Shown here: piece after piece, positions 47,576-59,526 of the stretch
How the letters are laid out: each line of letters starts with the position of its first letter
Position numbering within the stretch: the stretch's first letter is position 1
Origin: Hirsutella rhossiliensis
Lineage: Eukaryota > Ascomycota > Sordariomycetes > Hypocreales > Ophiocordycipitaceae
Assembly (NCBI RefSeq): GCF_020360975.1
Contig: NW_025408668.1
Coordinates: forward strand, 186,001 to 250,000
Direction of reading: 5' to 3'
DNA: 64,000 nt
Notes under the pieces: model-generated
The model's database searches: none
The model's input: the letters and a program-made list of their open reading frames with translations, nothing else
Told to the model about the DNA's origin: nothing
Program-made: the position numbers and the translations under genes

Positions 47576-48526
47576 GAGTATTACTAATTATATATATATA
47601 TATTACTATCTATATACTCGCCTTATTTTTAATATATATATTAACGCTAGCCCGCCCTATCTATTTATACCGCGCGCGCTTAGTAAGTACCTATACCGCC
47701 TAAATGCCCGTATATATAACCCTTATATATAACCTATATATATACTAAATTTAAAGCTATTACCGCTAGCGCTATAATAGACGTTATTACTATTATACGC
47801 GGCCGGCCCTATAATAATAAGCTACCTATACTAAGCTCCTTTATAGCGAGGGCATTATAGCCGGTATTATAGACGGCATTATAGACGGTATTATAGACGG
47901 TATTATAAACGGCTTTATAGCTAGTACTATAGGTATAGCCGCCTATTATAGCTATACGGGCGTTATAGCTTCTTAATTTAAGTTAGGCTAGCTTAAGGCG
48001 GCTTAACGCGAGCGTTTAAAGGCGCTAGGGGCGGGACGAGATCGATAAACTTAGCTATAACCCGCGCTCTCTCGTAGCATAATAATAAGGATCGTTAGCT
48101 CGAGGAAATTTAAGGGGAAGGGGATTAAGAGGAAGACGCGGTAGGAGGGGCGCGCCGCCGGCTTCGTTAAGCGTTAGAGGGATCGTTAAGTAGGATGCAA
48201 TTAAGGCGGCGCCGCCGCCGCCTATATAGCCGTAAGGGCTAGAGGAGGAGCCGGATTAATTAATAAGCCGATTATTATAACTTTAAGCTTAAGGCTCGGA
48301 AATATATTATTTAAGCGAATTAAGAGATATACGTTATATAGCCTTTATCTATATATATATATATACGGGCGGGCGTAGGCGTAGGTGCGGGCATTTAGGC
48401 GGTATAAGTAACTACTTACTAAGCGCGCGCGGTATAAATAGGCGGGGCGGGCTAGCGTTAGTATATATCTTAAAAATAGGGCGAGTATATAGATAGCAAT
48501 ACGTATATATATAATTAGCAATACTC
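47576..48526. mobile_element. MITE with long terminal inverted repeats and 8-bp target duplication (951 bp)
   Basis: Terminal inverted repeats of about 140 bp (47,576-47,712 and 48,383-48,526, starting GAGTATT) flank a core with no transposase. The perfect 8-bp duplication TTTACTAA (47,568-47,575 and 48,527-48,534) fits the hAT superfamily. LINE A near 30,225 gives the uninterrupted target. The end bases do not match the usual CA..TG of many hAT elements, so the superfamily is inferred from the duplication length alone. The sequence is CA/TG-poor but GC-rich in the core, so it is RIPped like its neighbours. Confidence 0.85.
47852..47923. repeat. 12-bp tandem repeat in the MITE core, about six units
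   Basis: Unit GTATTATAGACG. The central four units are near-perfect and the outer two degenerate. Unrelated in sequence to the 12-bp repeat at 28,542. Confidence 0.85.
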
Positions 48527-49165
48527 TTTACTAATAGGAAGATCTAGCTAGCCTTTAAAGGGTAGGTCTAGCCCTTTATAGACCTAGTAATAAAGGTACC
48601 TTAAAGGTCTTTTATTTACTTTATTTTATTCCTCTTATATATAAAGGGGATACTAGTAACTAAGAGGTACTTAATATCCTATATAAATAACTTTAGTATC
48701 TTTATAACTTTAACCTTAGCTAAAAAGAACGTTTAATAGCTAGAAGCTATAGCTACTAACTTATTTAAATAGGTTAAGGAGTAAGGGGTTTATTTTAACC
48801 TCTTTTAAATAAAACTTATTTACTTTAGTAAGTAAAAGTAGCTTATTTTTAAGGGTATAATAGTAAGAAGCTTATTCTTTAAAGTAAAGCTATTAATATA
48901 GTAGCTAGAAGTCTTCTTTAACTTTAAGCTATTATTAAAATAATATATTAAGAAGAAGGCAGCTTTTATATAAGCTACTTTTAAAAAACTATCTTACTTA
49001 GTCTTTATATAAAGAGGCTTATTATTTAGAGCTTATAAGTAGCTTTATTAGGCCTATATAACCTCTATAGTATACTATAGGGCCTAGCTTTAATATAAGG
49101 GGCCTAAGACCCTTAATAGCCTTATAAAGCCTTTTTAAAGGCTTTAAAACTAAGCTCTTTTAAAG

Positions 49166-49460
49166 GTCCTAAGTATTATAAGAAAGGTACTATAAGGCTT
49201 AGCTTTATACTACCTATATTAGCTATATTAAGGAATATTATATAGCTCTTACTAAGGATATAAATATAAGATAGTTTAGACCTTTAAGGTACTATATATA
49301 AGAGTAGTACTTATAATTATCCTCTTTAATATAAATTATCCTTTTTATAACCTTTATATTTAACCCTAAGTATATTAAATTAATAGTAGTTCCTACCTTT
49401 ATAGTTATTCTTTATTTTTATAGAACTGTTAAAAAGATCTTCTTTTTAACTAGTAATAGT
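49166..49460. other. Unassigned AT-rich RIPped sequence
   Basis: Lies between the broken end of LINE B and a Copia LTR. No motif recognised. Confidence 0.4.
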
Positions 49461-50209
49461 TATAGAAACTATAGCTTAATTTTATAGGTCTTAAAGATAT
49501 TCCTTAGTAATAGTAACCTAGGAAGCTAAAAAACTAATATAGAAAAAGGAGCTAAAAAGAGGTATAAAAAGGAGGGTAAAAGTATAAAGAAAAGTAAAAG
49601 TAGTAATAGCTTCTTAAAAAGGTAGTAAGAAATAAGATAAATATATTAGTTATAGCTAAAATTAAAGGGAAAAACTAATAAAAGGCTTAGTTATTAAGAG
49701 GATATTAATAGCTCCTAAAAATAAGATCTTTTTTATTAATTAAGATATTAAGTAAGTATAAAAAAGGGTATTAAATAAAAGAAAGAAGAATAATTAATAT
49801 ATTAAAATAATTACGCCCTTACTATAATTACTACCTTTATAATATTTAAATGTTTTTACCTTACTTATTTAACCCTTTACTTTTAAATTTACCTTTATAT
49901 ATTTATATATACTTCTTATATCTCTCTTTATAAAAGTTATAAGCTAAAGAGGAAAAGAATTCCTATATTTTTTAGCTACTATAAAAGTTACCTTTCTTAT
50001 ATCTTTTATAGCTTCCTTTTACCTTTCTTACTAAAAAAGCTAATTTTTAACTAACTTTTCTACCTTTATTTATAATAATATCTAAAAACGATTCCTTTAC
50101 TACCTTTATAGTTTATAAGATAATTCTTATAAAGCCTTAAAATTAATATAGGTAGGTAAAGGAGCTATAAGCTTATATAAATAAGATTATCTTTAATTAA
50201 GTTTCTTTT
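49461..50209 (+). mobile_element. Ty1/Copia copy 3, 5' LTR plus start of the internal region (deeply RIPped)
   Basis: The LTR at 49,461-49,935 aligns with those of copies 1 and 2 and has the long form of both indels, as in copy 1. The GTTATAAG primer site region follows, then gag leader sequence colinear with 40,911-41,190 of copy 2, ending abruptly at about 50,209. Its CpGs are almost all lost, so it is older or more heavily mutated than copies 1 and 2. Confidence 0.78.
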
Positions 50210-50405
50210 TAATAAGCTACTTAGTAAATATAGCTAGGCTTTTAAACCTTATATAGTTAAGGGGACGAAAATAGTAGTTAGGTATAAATATAGCCTTCCT
50301 CTTTTTATATTATATTTAAAAGAAGTAGGAGTCTAATAATAAAGTTATTACTAGTACTTTCTTATTAAATATAAAGGGCGCCTTTAATTTTATATTAAAA
50401 GAGTA
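50210..50405 (+). mobile_element. Tad-like LINE fragment D
   Basis: About 200 bp colinear with 29,980-30,160 of LINE A (reverse transcriptase), truncated on both sides. Confidence 0.7.
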
Positions 50406-52029
50406 GCTTTTCTTTTTATATTATAACTTATATATAAGCTCTAGGGCTATAATAAAGCTAATAAGGGCCTAGGCCCTTATTAGTAGTCCTAGCTAGCTAT
50501 AAAGCCTAGGGCCTTATAACTAATTAAGGAAAGGGTAACTATAAAAGTAAAGATAAAAGAAAGGTTAGTTTAGTTCCTTTTATATAGTACCTTTCCCTTT
50601 TAAGGGCCCTAGGGCCCTTAAGTTACTCTTTTTTAAGCTACTTAGCTATTCCTATTTATATCTTAGCTAAGAAGGTTAAAAGGCTTCCTTACTTTCCTTA
50701 GAGTTATAAAGAAGAGGTAAGCTAAAGGCTTCTTTCTATCTCTTAAAGGTCTAGTAAAAGACTTCTCTTTCCCTTATATAGTTTAAGCACCTTAAGATAA
50801 GGTGCTTAGCTATATACCTTCCTTAGCTATAGTAGTAGTTATCTTAGTTTACTTTATTAGTCCTTTTTAAGAAGGAAAATAAAAAGCTAGCCTTAAAAAG
50901 AAGCTAGTAAAAGGCTAAAAAGGATAGCTTAAGCCTTTTTATAAGGTCTTTATCTAAGCTAAAAGCTAAGCAGGGGGTCTTTTAAATAGATATATAGTAC
51001 TTACCTAGGACCTTAGCCTTAAGGCCTTTAATAACCTTAGTAGCTTAAAGGCTTTTTTAATAGTCCTTAATAGATTACTAGACCTTTCTTTATAAGTAGC
51101 TAATAAAGACTAAAGGGGTTTCTTAAGTAAGGGCCCTTAAGCCTTTCTTAGCTAGCTAGTTAGCTAGCTTATTACTAAAAGTCCTTAGGTAGCTAAGGTA
51201 CTAATATAGCTATATATTATAAAAGGCTTCTAAGCTAAAAAGAAGCCTTTTAATATATATAGCTAGGTCTAAGAAACCTATAACCTTCCTTATAATAGCT
51301 TAGCTATTTATAAAGATATAAGCTTTTATAAAAGGGTTAAGAGAGCTAAGCCTTTAAAGCTAAGGCCTTTTAATTAAGTTCTTTAAGACCCTTAGTATTA
51401 TAAATAGCTTTATATTAGCTACTTTAATTAAGGGCCCTAGGTTCTTATAGTATACTTTAATAAGCTTATTTTCTAGGCCTATTTTATAGAAAAAGTAAGT
51501 GTTAGTCTTTATAAAGGACCCCTTAAGGCACCCTTTAAAGCTATTAATATAAAGGGCTAAGAGCTATAGCTTAAAGTCTTTTAAGTTAGCTAAGCTAGCT
51601 AAGAAGCGTTAGTATTCCTTTTTAGCTAAGGGCTTAAGGGCCTTTATTATTATAATAAAGGTATTAAGCTTTAAAGCTTATAAGGTCCTTTAGCTAGATT
51701 TCCTTCTTTTTAAGTTATATTTTAGCCCTATAATAGCTACTAAGCCTTTAAGGAAGCGGAAGAGCTATATATAAGGCCTAATATAACTTAAAACTCTTAA
51801 ATTAAAGCTTTAGTTAGCGAGGTTATCTTATATAGCTAGGTTATAAGCTTACTTTATAAGGTAAATAAGTAAAAGGTATTAAAGAAGTATACCCTTTTAA
51901 AATTTACTTTTAATAGTAAATAGGCCGCTTTAGCTTTTAAAGCTTTAATAAAGGATCCTTTAAAGGCCCTTAAGACCTTTAAAAGAGCTTAGTTTTAAAG
52001 CCTTTAAAAGGCTTTATAAGGCTTTTTAG

Positions 52030-53902
52030 TATAAGGACTTTTACCCTATATAGGCCTAGACTAAGGTCTAAGCTAAGTCTATATATAAGCGGCCTCCGCG
52101 TTTATATAGGCTAGGCCTATACTTCTTTTTCTTTTCCCCCTTATAGATTATTAACCTTCTTTTAATAGACTATACCTAAGCCTATACCTCTACCTACTCT
52201 ATAATAGTATAATCTACCTTTTATTTTACCCTCTTTATATCCCTATATATAGAATAGCTATTTTTAGCTACCTTTAAAGCTAACGTTTAATTACCTAGTT
52301 TAGTTAAACTACCTACGCCGGTATTTATATATATAAAATATCTATACTCCTATAATTATAAAATTAAAGCGAACGTAATACTTAGTTCGCTTAGGTAATT
52401 AAGAGCCTCTTATAATAGTAGGGCTTTATACGACTAAGAGCGGTACTACCGTACCTTAGTAAGTTCGATAGCTCCTTTATAGAGCTCGAGCTATAGCTAC
52501 TTTATATAAAAGTAAAGCTCTATACTAATAGCGCTATAATAAGGGATATCCGCGCTTAATTTAACTATCTTTATACGAGCCTATCCTTATACCTATAAAA
52601 GTATCTCTTACCGTTTATATATATTAGTATAAATAGACTAGCCGACCTCCTCGTAAAGCTCTATACTAATTACGGCGAACCTAACGTAGCTAAGTTAGTA
52701 GGTTAAGAGCTTATAACGCTCTATTAAAAGCAGAGTAAAGCTATTCTAGCCTAGCTTATATAGTTTAAAGAGGTACTTTATTAAGTAGATATATATAGCT
52801 AGCCTAATATAGTAAAGTATAATTACCTCGTTATAAGCTTAAATATAGATTAGCGTACTTATCTAAGCGAAAGGTCTATACTACTAGATATATATACCGA
52901 TCTCGTTTACTTTCTTCGCGAGCTTAGTAGTAATAAGTTTCTTTTTTTATCTTCTTCTATAATATAAGAAAAGGATAACGCTAGTAATACTATAAATATC
53001 TTTATCTCTACTTTAAGGACCGAAGATAGAAAGAGGTAGCGATAGGAGGGTCGCTATATAGGCTATAGTAGTAAATCCTACTAGTTTTTAAAGTACCCGC
53101 GCTAGGAGGCGCGGGTAAACATACTCTAAGTAGTAGAGGGGCGTACGCGCTAGAATAAAAAGGAGGTTAGGTTCGACGATAGCGACTCTAGTAATAAGTA
53201 ATCTTAGTAACGCCTTTATAAGCTTCGTCGGCGTCCCCTCGCGTATAGTAGCAGTTACTATATAAACGGGACGTATGCCTATAGCGACTAAAAGGGCGGC
53301 TAAGATATAGGAAGGCCGCTAATATAATATAACTATAGTAAAAGGGAGTGCCTATATAGCCCTATATAAAAGGGAGCGGAGCCTTATATACTAAAGTACT
53401 ATCCCTTATATTATAGTACTAGGAGCTACTACTATACGCCGATATAGCGGGGGCGGGATACTATAAGCTTACTAAAGCTAGCTATATACCGTTTTACGTG
53501 CCTTTACTCCCTAGCTAGAAGTACTAAAGCCCGACTCTTAAGGCGCGGCCCCTACTAATAATATAGTCTATTTAAGAAGCTCGCTTAGGAGGGTATTATA
53601 CGTTATTTACTAATGTTTTTTCCGCGACTAAGCGTATATAGTCCGCGTAAGGGTTCCGTCCCCTTAAGCGCTATATTAGGTATTATTTAAAGGCGCGCTT
53701 CTTTAAAAGCTAGGTAGGGGTATAATATAAGGGCTTTTGCCCTATATAGGCCTAGACTAGGGTCTAGGCTAAGTCTATATATAAGCGGCCTCTACGCCTA
53801 TATAGGCTAGGCCTATACTTCTCTTCCTTTTCCCCTTTATAGATTATTAACCTTCTTTTAACAGACTATACCTAAGCCTATACCTTTACTTACTTTATAA
53901 TA
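52030..53902 (+). mobile_element. Gag-only LTR retrotransposon (TR-GAG-like), 1.87 kb
   Basis: LTRs of 177 bp at 52,030-52,206 and 53,726-53,902, target duplication TTTAG / CTTAG (52,025-52,029; 53,903-53,907; one RIP change), and a purine tract (GGTAGGGG) before the 3' LTR. The 1.5-kb interior encodes only gag; no protease, reverse transcriptase or integrase motif is present. The LTR ends (TATAAGG...; CTCTATAATA) match those of Gypsy family B, so it probably depended on that element. It is inserted in LINE E. Confidence 0.85.
52330..53330 (+). pseudogene. Gag remnant of the gag-only LTR element
   Basis: The frame, read through RIP stops, gives a Ty3-type capsid. It contains LRAVLPYLSKFDSSFIELEL near 52,440, the diagnostic KLYTNYGEPN block near 52,660-52,690, a Ser/Asn-rich linker near 52,960, a basic region, and a knuckle-like CxxC-xxxGH remnant (YYINGTYAYSD) near 53,250-53,285. 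Capsid and nucleocapsid would package the element RNA. What follows to the 3' LTR shows no pol homology. Confidence 0.75.
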
Positions 53903-56900
53903 CTTAGGGTCTTAGGCCCCTTATAATAAAAGTAGACTTTATATTATACTATAAAGGTTATATAGGCTTAATAAAGCTATTTAGAGGCTGTAAATAATAA
54001 GCCTCTTTATATAAAGGTTAAATAAGATAGCCCTTTAAAGGTAACTTATATATAAGCTACCTTCTTTTTAATATATTATTTAAATAAAAGCTTAGAATTA
54101 AAGAAGACCCTTAGCTACTATACTAAGGGCTTTACCTTAAAAAATAAGCTTCCTATTATTATTCCCTTTAAAATAGGCTGCTTTTACTTACTAAAGTAAA
54201 TAAGTTTTATTTTAAAAGGGTTAAAGTAAACCCCTTAGTCTTTAGCTTATTTTAATAAGTTAGTAGCTATAGTTTCTAGCTAATAAACGTTCTTCTTTAC
54301 TAAGGTTAATATTATAAAGATACTAAAGCTATTTATATAAGATAGCTAGTACCCCTTAGCCGCTAGTATTACTCTTATATATAAAAGGAATAAAATAAAG
54401 CTAATAAGGGACTCTTAAGGTATACTTATTACTAGGTTTATAAGGGGCTAGACTTACCCCTTTAAAGCTAGCTAGATATTCCTTTTAGTAAGGAAGTAGT
54501 CTCCTTAGCTTATAAGGGCTTTAAAGAGGTTTAATTCCCTTAAGATTCTTATAAGCTATTCTTTTAATATAAAGTTAAAGGCGCCCTTTATATTTAATAA
54601 GAAGGTACTATTAATAGCCTTCTTATTAGATTCCTACTTCTTTTAAATATAATATAAAAAGAGGAAGGCTATATTAATAGCTAACTACTATTTTTATTCC
54701 CTTAGCTATATAGGGTTTAAACCCCTAGCTATATTAGCTTAATAGCTTAGCTAGGTAGTATATAGCTTTTCGCGGACCTTTCTTAAATAGTTAAGTAGAC
54801 TTATAATACTATAGGCCTTAAGGATAATATAGTCTTACTTATTTTACTTAGGGAGTATAATTCTTAAAGCTTCTTTTTATACTTTAAGGTAGTATCCTTA
54901 GTTAAATAAGGCTTTATAGGCCTTATTAAAGACTATAGGGATAGCCTTATATATATATTAAATAAGGAGGAAGCTAAGGGAGCTTAAGCTAAAGGCTTTC
55001 TTATTAAAATAGCTAAAAATAGCTCTCTTAATCTTATAGTCTTTTAGATCTAGCTAGTTTTACTTAGCTATACCCTTACTACTTATATAGCTTAGAGGCG
55101 TTTCTTTTTCTAGGCTTTAAAGGGGCCTAGGGCTAAGGTCTAAGGTTAGAAAAAGGGTTATTAAAAAAGCCTTATATTTTTTATAAAGGTATTAGCTTTA
55201 CCTCTATCCCTCCTTTTATATATAAAATACTAAGGAAGGTAAGGTTAGCTATAGCCTTAATATAGGAAAAGGCCTTAAAAAAATCTTTTATATTACTTTT
55301 ATTTAAAAGCTTTCTTAGTATTACTTTTTAATAGCTTTAATAGTATATTTAAAGCTATTTTAAGCCTTTATAAAGCTCTTTTAGCTCTCCTTATCTTAAG
55401 TTAGCCTATAGGCTTTTTAAGCTAAGCTTAAAGCTTTTTAAAGGGAGGTTAGTATATTAGTTTACTAAGGCTAAGATCCCTTATAGGGCCTCTTTTTTAG
55501 TATCGCTATATTAAAGGCTTCTATAAAGGTTCTTATTAAAAGGGAAACTATCCCTTTTAAGTTATCTTTTCTTATAGCCCTCTTTATTACTATAAGAAGG
55601 TCTTATTCTTTCTTAGCTAAGTATTTTAAAAAGACCTTTTAGTTTACTTTCCTATAGTTATTAGTAGTAGGCCTAGCTAGTAGGGGCTTATTAAGGCCTA
55701 TTAAGCTAGCTTTAAAGGCTATAGGCTTATAGTTTAAGCCTATAGCTTTTAAGAAGCGAAAGTTAGCCTAGGTTAGCTACTTAAAAGGGCTATAGAAAGT
55801 AAGGTCTATAACTAAGGCCCCTTTTAAGCCTTTCCTTTAATAAGTACTTTATATAGATACCTTAAGGTCTATTAGTAGGGAAGCCTTATAGCGGTCGAGC
55901 TAGCTAATAAGGGCTTTTACTTTATAGGCTTTAAAGGGTTCTATAAAAAGGTTCTAATAAAAGTAGTATAAGTTAAAGTCCCTTATTAATAAGAAAGGCT
56001 ATTATAAGAGCTAGGCTATTAATAATAGCCTTTTTATTATAAGGGGCCCTTATAAGTATTAGCTAGCTAAGGCCCCTTTAACCTCTTTTTTATTATATTA
56101 GTTAATAAGAGTAAACGGCTTTATACCTTTTACCTTTATAGCCTATATATTAAGGTTATAAAAGAGGTTAAAGCTAAGGTTAGCTTTTATTTAAGCTTCC
56201 TTTCTCTTATAAGCTATAACCCTAAGCCTCTTAGTAAGCTTAAAAAAGTTAGTAGAAAGGATAGGGGTTATAATATTATAGGCTAAATACTTTATAAGTA
56301 TATAACTATTATTAATCCTATAAAGGTAATATAATAAGATAAGGTTTACTTTTATTTCTAAGGCTTACTTTAAGATTAATAGGTTAGCTATTTCCTACTT
56401 ATTAATATTATACTATATAATACTAATAAGGTTATAGTTAGGCCTCGAGGGCCCTATAAGTATAAAGGGGCTAAGACTATTAAGTATTAGATATTCTCTT
56501 ATAGACTTTATATTATACCTTATTAGTTATAAGGTGCTCTCTCTTATAGTTATAGTATTAGACCTTAAAGTAAGAGTAGCCTTAGCTAGCCTTATAGCTA
56601 GGGTAATTATAATCCTTAGTTAAGTGCTTTTCTAGGTAATAAGTATACTTAATAGGCTGCTAGTAGGTCTAAGGGTTATAGCTAAAAGAAAGGCACCTAT
56701 AGTACTATATATATATAGTATATTCTTTATAGGCTTTAACTTAAATCTATAGGCTTACTATATAAAATCCGTTTTTCTAGAATTTAGTACTTATAGCTTT
56801 TAAAAGGACTATAAAGATAATAGATTCTACTTTCTATATTAAGCCTAGGGTACCTAGCTACCTAGGCTACCTTAAGATATCGATCCTACTATAGGTCTTA

Positions 56901-57790
56901 GCCTTTATAGCGAAGATATCTAAGATAAGGGTTTCTATAAAGTTAGGGACGCTTTAGGCTACTAGCTTAGTCTAGCTAGTAAGGAGGTCGGCCGATTTAA
57001 TAGGTAGCCCCTTAAGGTATAAAGACTACTTTTCCTATTACTTAAGAAGCTTCTTTACTATATAAAGGGCCTTTATTATTATAACTATATTACCTCTATT
57101 TAAAGTTAATAGAGCTAATATAGCTAGTTCCCTTATAGCTATATTAAGCTTATTATAAAGAGTAATAGGGCTAATAGTTAGCGTTAGCGATCCCTTCTTT
57201 AGCTTTAGGATAAGTTAGAAGTCCTCTTTTACGTTCCTCTTAGCTTAGGCCCTAGTCGGGACCTTAGCTAGGGCCTTAGCTAAAGCCTTAGCCGGGACCT
57301 TAGCTAGAGCCTTAAGCGCCTTCTTTATAGTAACCTTAGCCTATAAGCTAGTTTTAAGGTTTCCTTAGGTAGCCTTAGCTTACTAGGCGGCCTTAGGCTA
57401 GTATAAGGGCTATTATAGGGGCTATTAGCGGTCTAGGGTCCCTAGGGCTACCTTCTTAAGCCCTTTTATAAGGGTCTTATAAAAGGGTTTAATTTTTTAG
57501 GCTTCCTTAAGGGCCTAAAGGGCCTACTAAAGGAAGCCCTAGGCCCGGTCCCTAGGGAAGGGGTGCTAGGGCCGGGGCTAGGTCTACTATAAGTATTAAA
57601 GCGTAGGTCGGATAGGCGTAGGGCTAATAGGGCTACTAAGGGCGGCCCTCTTTTGTCCCTTTACCTACTTTAAAGGCTAGTTAGGCTAGAAGTAACTAGC
57701 CTAAGGCAGGGCTAGGCTAGGCCTAAAGAGGCTAGTCTTTAGTATAGCCTAAGTATTATCTTTTATCTCTATATCCTCTAGGTCCTAGTA

Positions 57791-59526
57791 ATTAACGCCC
57801 TGCGTTAGTCTTAGGGGCAGGCATATAGGGGCAGGCAGGGCTTAATTCGACGAAATAACGCATCTTTAAGCTCCGAGCTCTATATATGTAAATAACGTAA
57901 GCAACTTGCCTGCCTGCCTTACTCTGCGATGTATTTAATATGTATATAAATAGCTTCACTTTGCGATATATGCGATGTGAGTCTGCTACGTAGGCGCGGG
58001 GAACGTGCGCATATAAATATGCGGTATCGGCCCTGCGCCTTTACTAGCCACACTAAGACCCAGAAAAGTTGGCTGAATAGCGTAACGAGTTGGACGGTTA
58101 ACCCCCCCCCACCCTTTTTAAAGGGAGTCCAAGGCCTTGAAACTAAAGTTTGAATGCTCGTCTACGGCGACTGCTGTAAAGTCGGATCCCGGATCAACAG
58201 ATTACTTCTATAGCTACAATGGCGTTGCAGGCGCAGTTTACTTCTTATAACAGCACTCTGTAAAGGGCGCTGAGAATCGTTGGAGGTCATGATTGGCTAC
58301 TGTCCTTGTTCATCATAGAACGCACGCGGTCCAGGTTCTCGCAGAACTAAACGTCAACAAGGTGACATACGCCCTTTCGCACCGAGATCTCAACAGGCGG
58401 AGCCATTGAGAGTGGGTGCGTGTGTTGTCCAACCAGTGTGCGTTTTTGGCTCTTCCCGTCGAGGTTTTCGAAAGGCGGGTGTCAATGAGGTACGGCAGAA
58501 CGACTTCAGAAGACACACTTTAATAAGGGAATGCTTTATTATAGAGAGTACTGTTACATTGTACAGATTGCAGCGTGAGAGGACGACAGATAGGCTCACA
58601 TGTGCAGTGATTGGGCGGATCAATGGGGCTAAAGTACACATGCCATGCCTCGGAACAGCGTCCGTTGGCAAGGATACACTCGGCCGTTATGCATCAAAAC
58701 AAGAAAGAGAATATAAGCGCTGCTCGCGATGCGGATGGCCGAGATGGCGAATGGCAAGTGCGCATTCACGTACAAATAGTCTCTTAGACCATGTGTGCAG
58801 TCGCGCCTCAGGTGTAATTGGTCTCTACGTCGCGGTGTCCAGCTTGTGCCACCAAGCCTTGATTTTGCAGCGCTGATCTGTATGGGCTTATCAGGACGTT
58901 GCGATTCATGAATCATTAGGATAACATAGTACTGGTACTTATTCAATCTTGGCCTTGACTTTGATAGTTAGCGGTCTCTCGGGTACCGCGGGATCCTCGG
59001 GATTCAGCTCCAACTCGGCCCCCTTTGCCCAGAGAGGAAATGGAAATCTCACTCCACATTTTACGGTAAATCTTAAGCCTATTCGCTCTAAAATGTAGAG
59101 TTTACGGAGTAGATAGGAAGCCTTACCTTATCCGTCGAGAAGCAGGTCCAAAACCAGTCCCTACACGGTAAAACTCAGCTAAACTCTTGCATAAATGCCG
59201 ACGTGAAAAGTGGACTCCCAGGGTGTTGGCTTATCTCCATTTTCAAGGATTAGAACACAGCCATCATCGGCGGCTCATGGCCTACTCGTGCGGTGATGCA
59301 AGATTCGCGCGCTTCTTCGACAGCCGGTTGACTAGGATCACAATAACTAGTAAGTAGTTGTACACTACCGCCGGCGTGCATGCAGCTCCTTATCTAGGTG
59401 ATTCGCCATTTTGAGCTGGCCTGTCAACATCTTAGGCGTATGTTTACTGACTAAAGGCTTAACTCTATCGATGCCATCCCTTACCCGCGAGTCTGCGGTG
59501 ATACCAGCTTCCATCTCCGCCTTGTT
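57791..59526. other. Intergenic, normal base composition; boundary of the RIPped block
   Basis: CA/TG frequencies return to normal within about 100-200 bp of 57,790. GGCAGGCAGG at about 57,826-57,838 and its inverse at about 57,908-57,918 form a short inverted repeat around 70 bp. A poly-C run lies at about 58,102. Around 59,055-59,110 an ACATTTTA/TAAAATGT inverted repeat with flanking TTTACGG is seen. Open frames here (for example 58,406-58,876) lack ATG starts or domain motifs. No gene is supported. Confidence 0.55.

Larger units (their letters stand above)
39639..49165 (+). mobile_element. Tad-like LINE copy B (RIPped, interrupted by Copia 2 and a MITE)
   Basis: LINE sequence at 39,639-40,466, 46,713-47,575 and 48,527-49,165 aligns in order with LINE A (endonuclease from about 28,130, then reverse transcriptase to about 30,860). 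It starts 5'-truncated exactly at the 3' end of LINE A and stops within ORF2 at about 49,165. Comparison with LINE A fixes both insertion points to the base. Confidence 0.78.
50406..57790 (-). mobile_element. Tad-like LINE copy E, near full length (RIPped), with a gag-only LTR element inside
   Basis: Read from 57,790 leftwards. About 57,790-56,500 holds the 5' region and ORF1-like sequence, with Lys/Ala-rich repeats (ALAKVPAKALAKALAKV at about 57,250-57,310). The endonuclease is at about 56,470-55,800, and the reverse transcriptase catalytic box at about 54,303-54,350. RNase H and the 3' end run to 50,406. Without the 1.9-kb insertion it is about 5.5 kb, a plausible full length, and it shares its 5' end point with the fragment at 17,376. 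It is the reference that shows the empty targets for insertions in LINE A. Not functional: stops throughout. Confidence 0.8.

Noticed and set aside
58406..58946. 156-aa plus and 105-aa minus open frames beyond the RIP boundary
   Set aside because: They overlap each other, the plus one begins at TTG and not ATG, and neither shows any domain motif or splice context.
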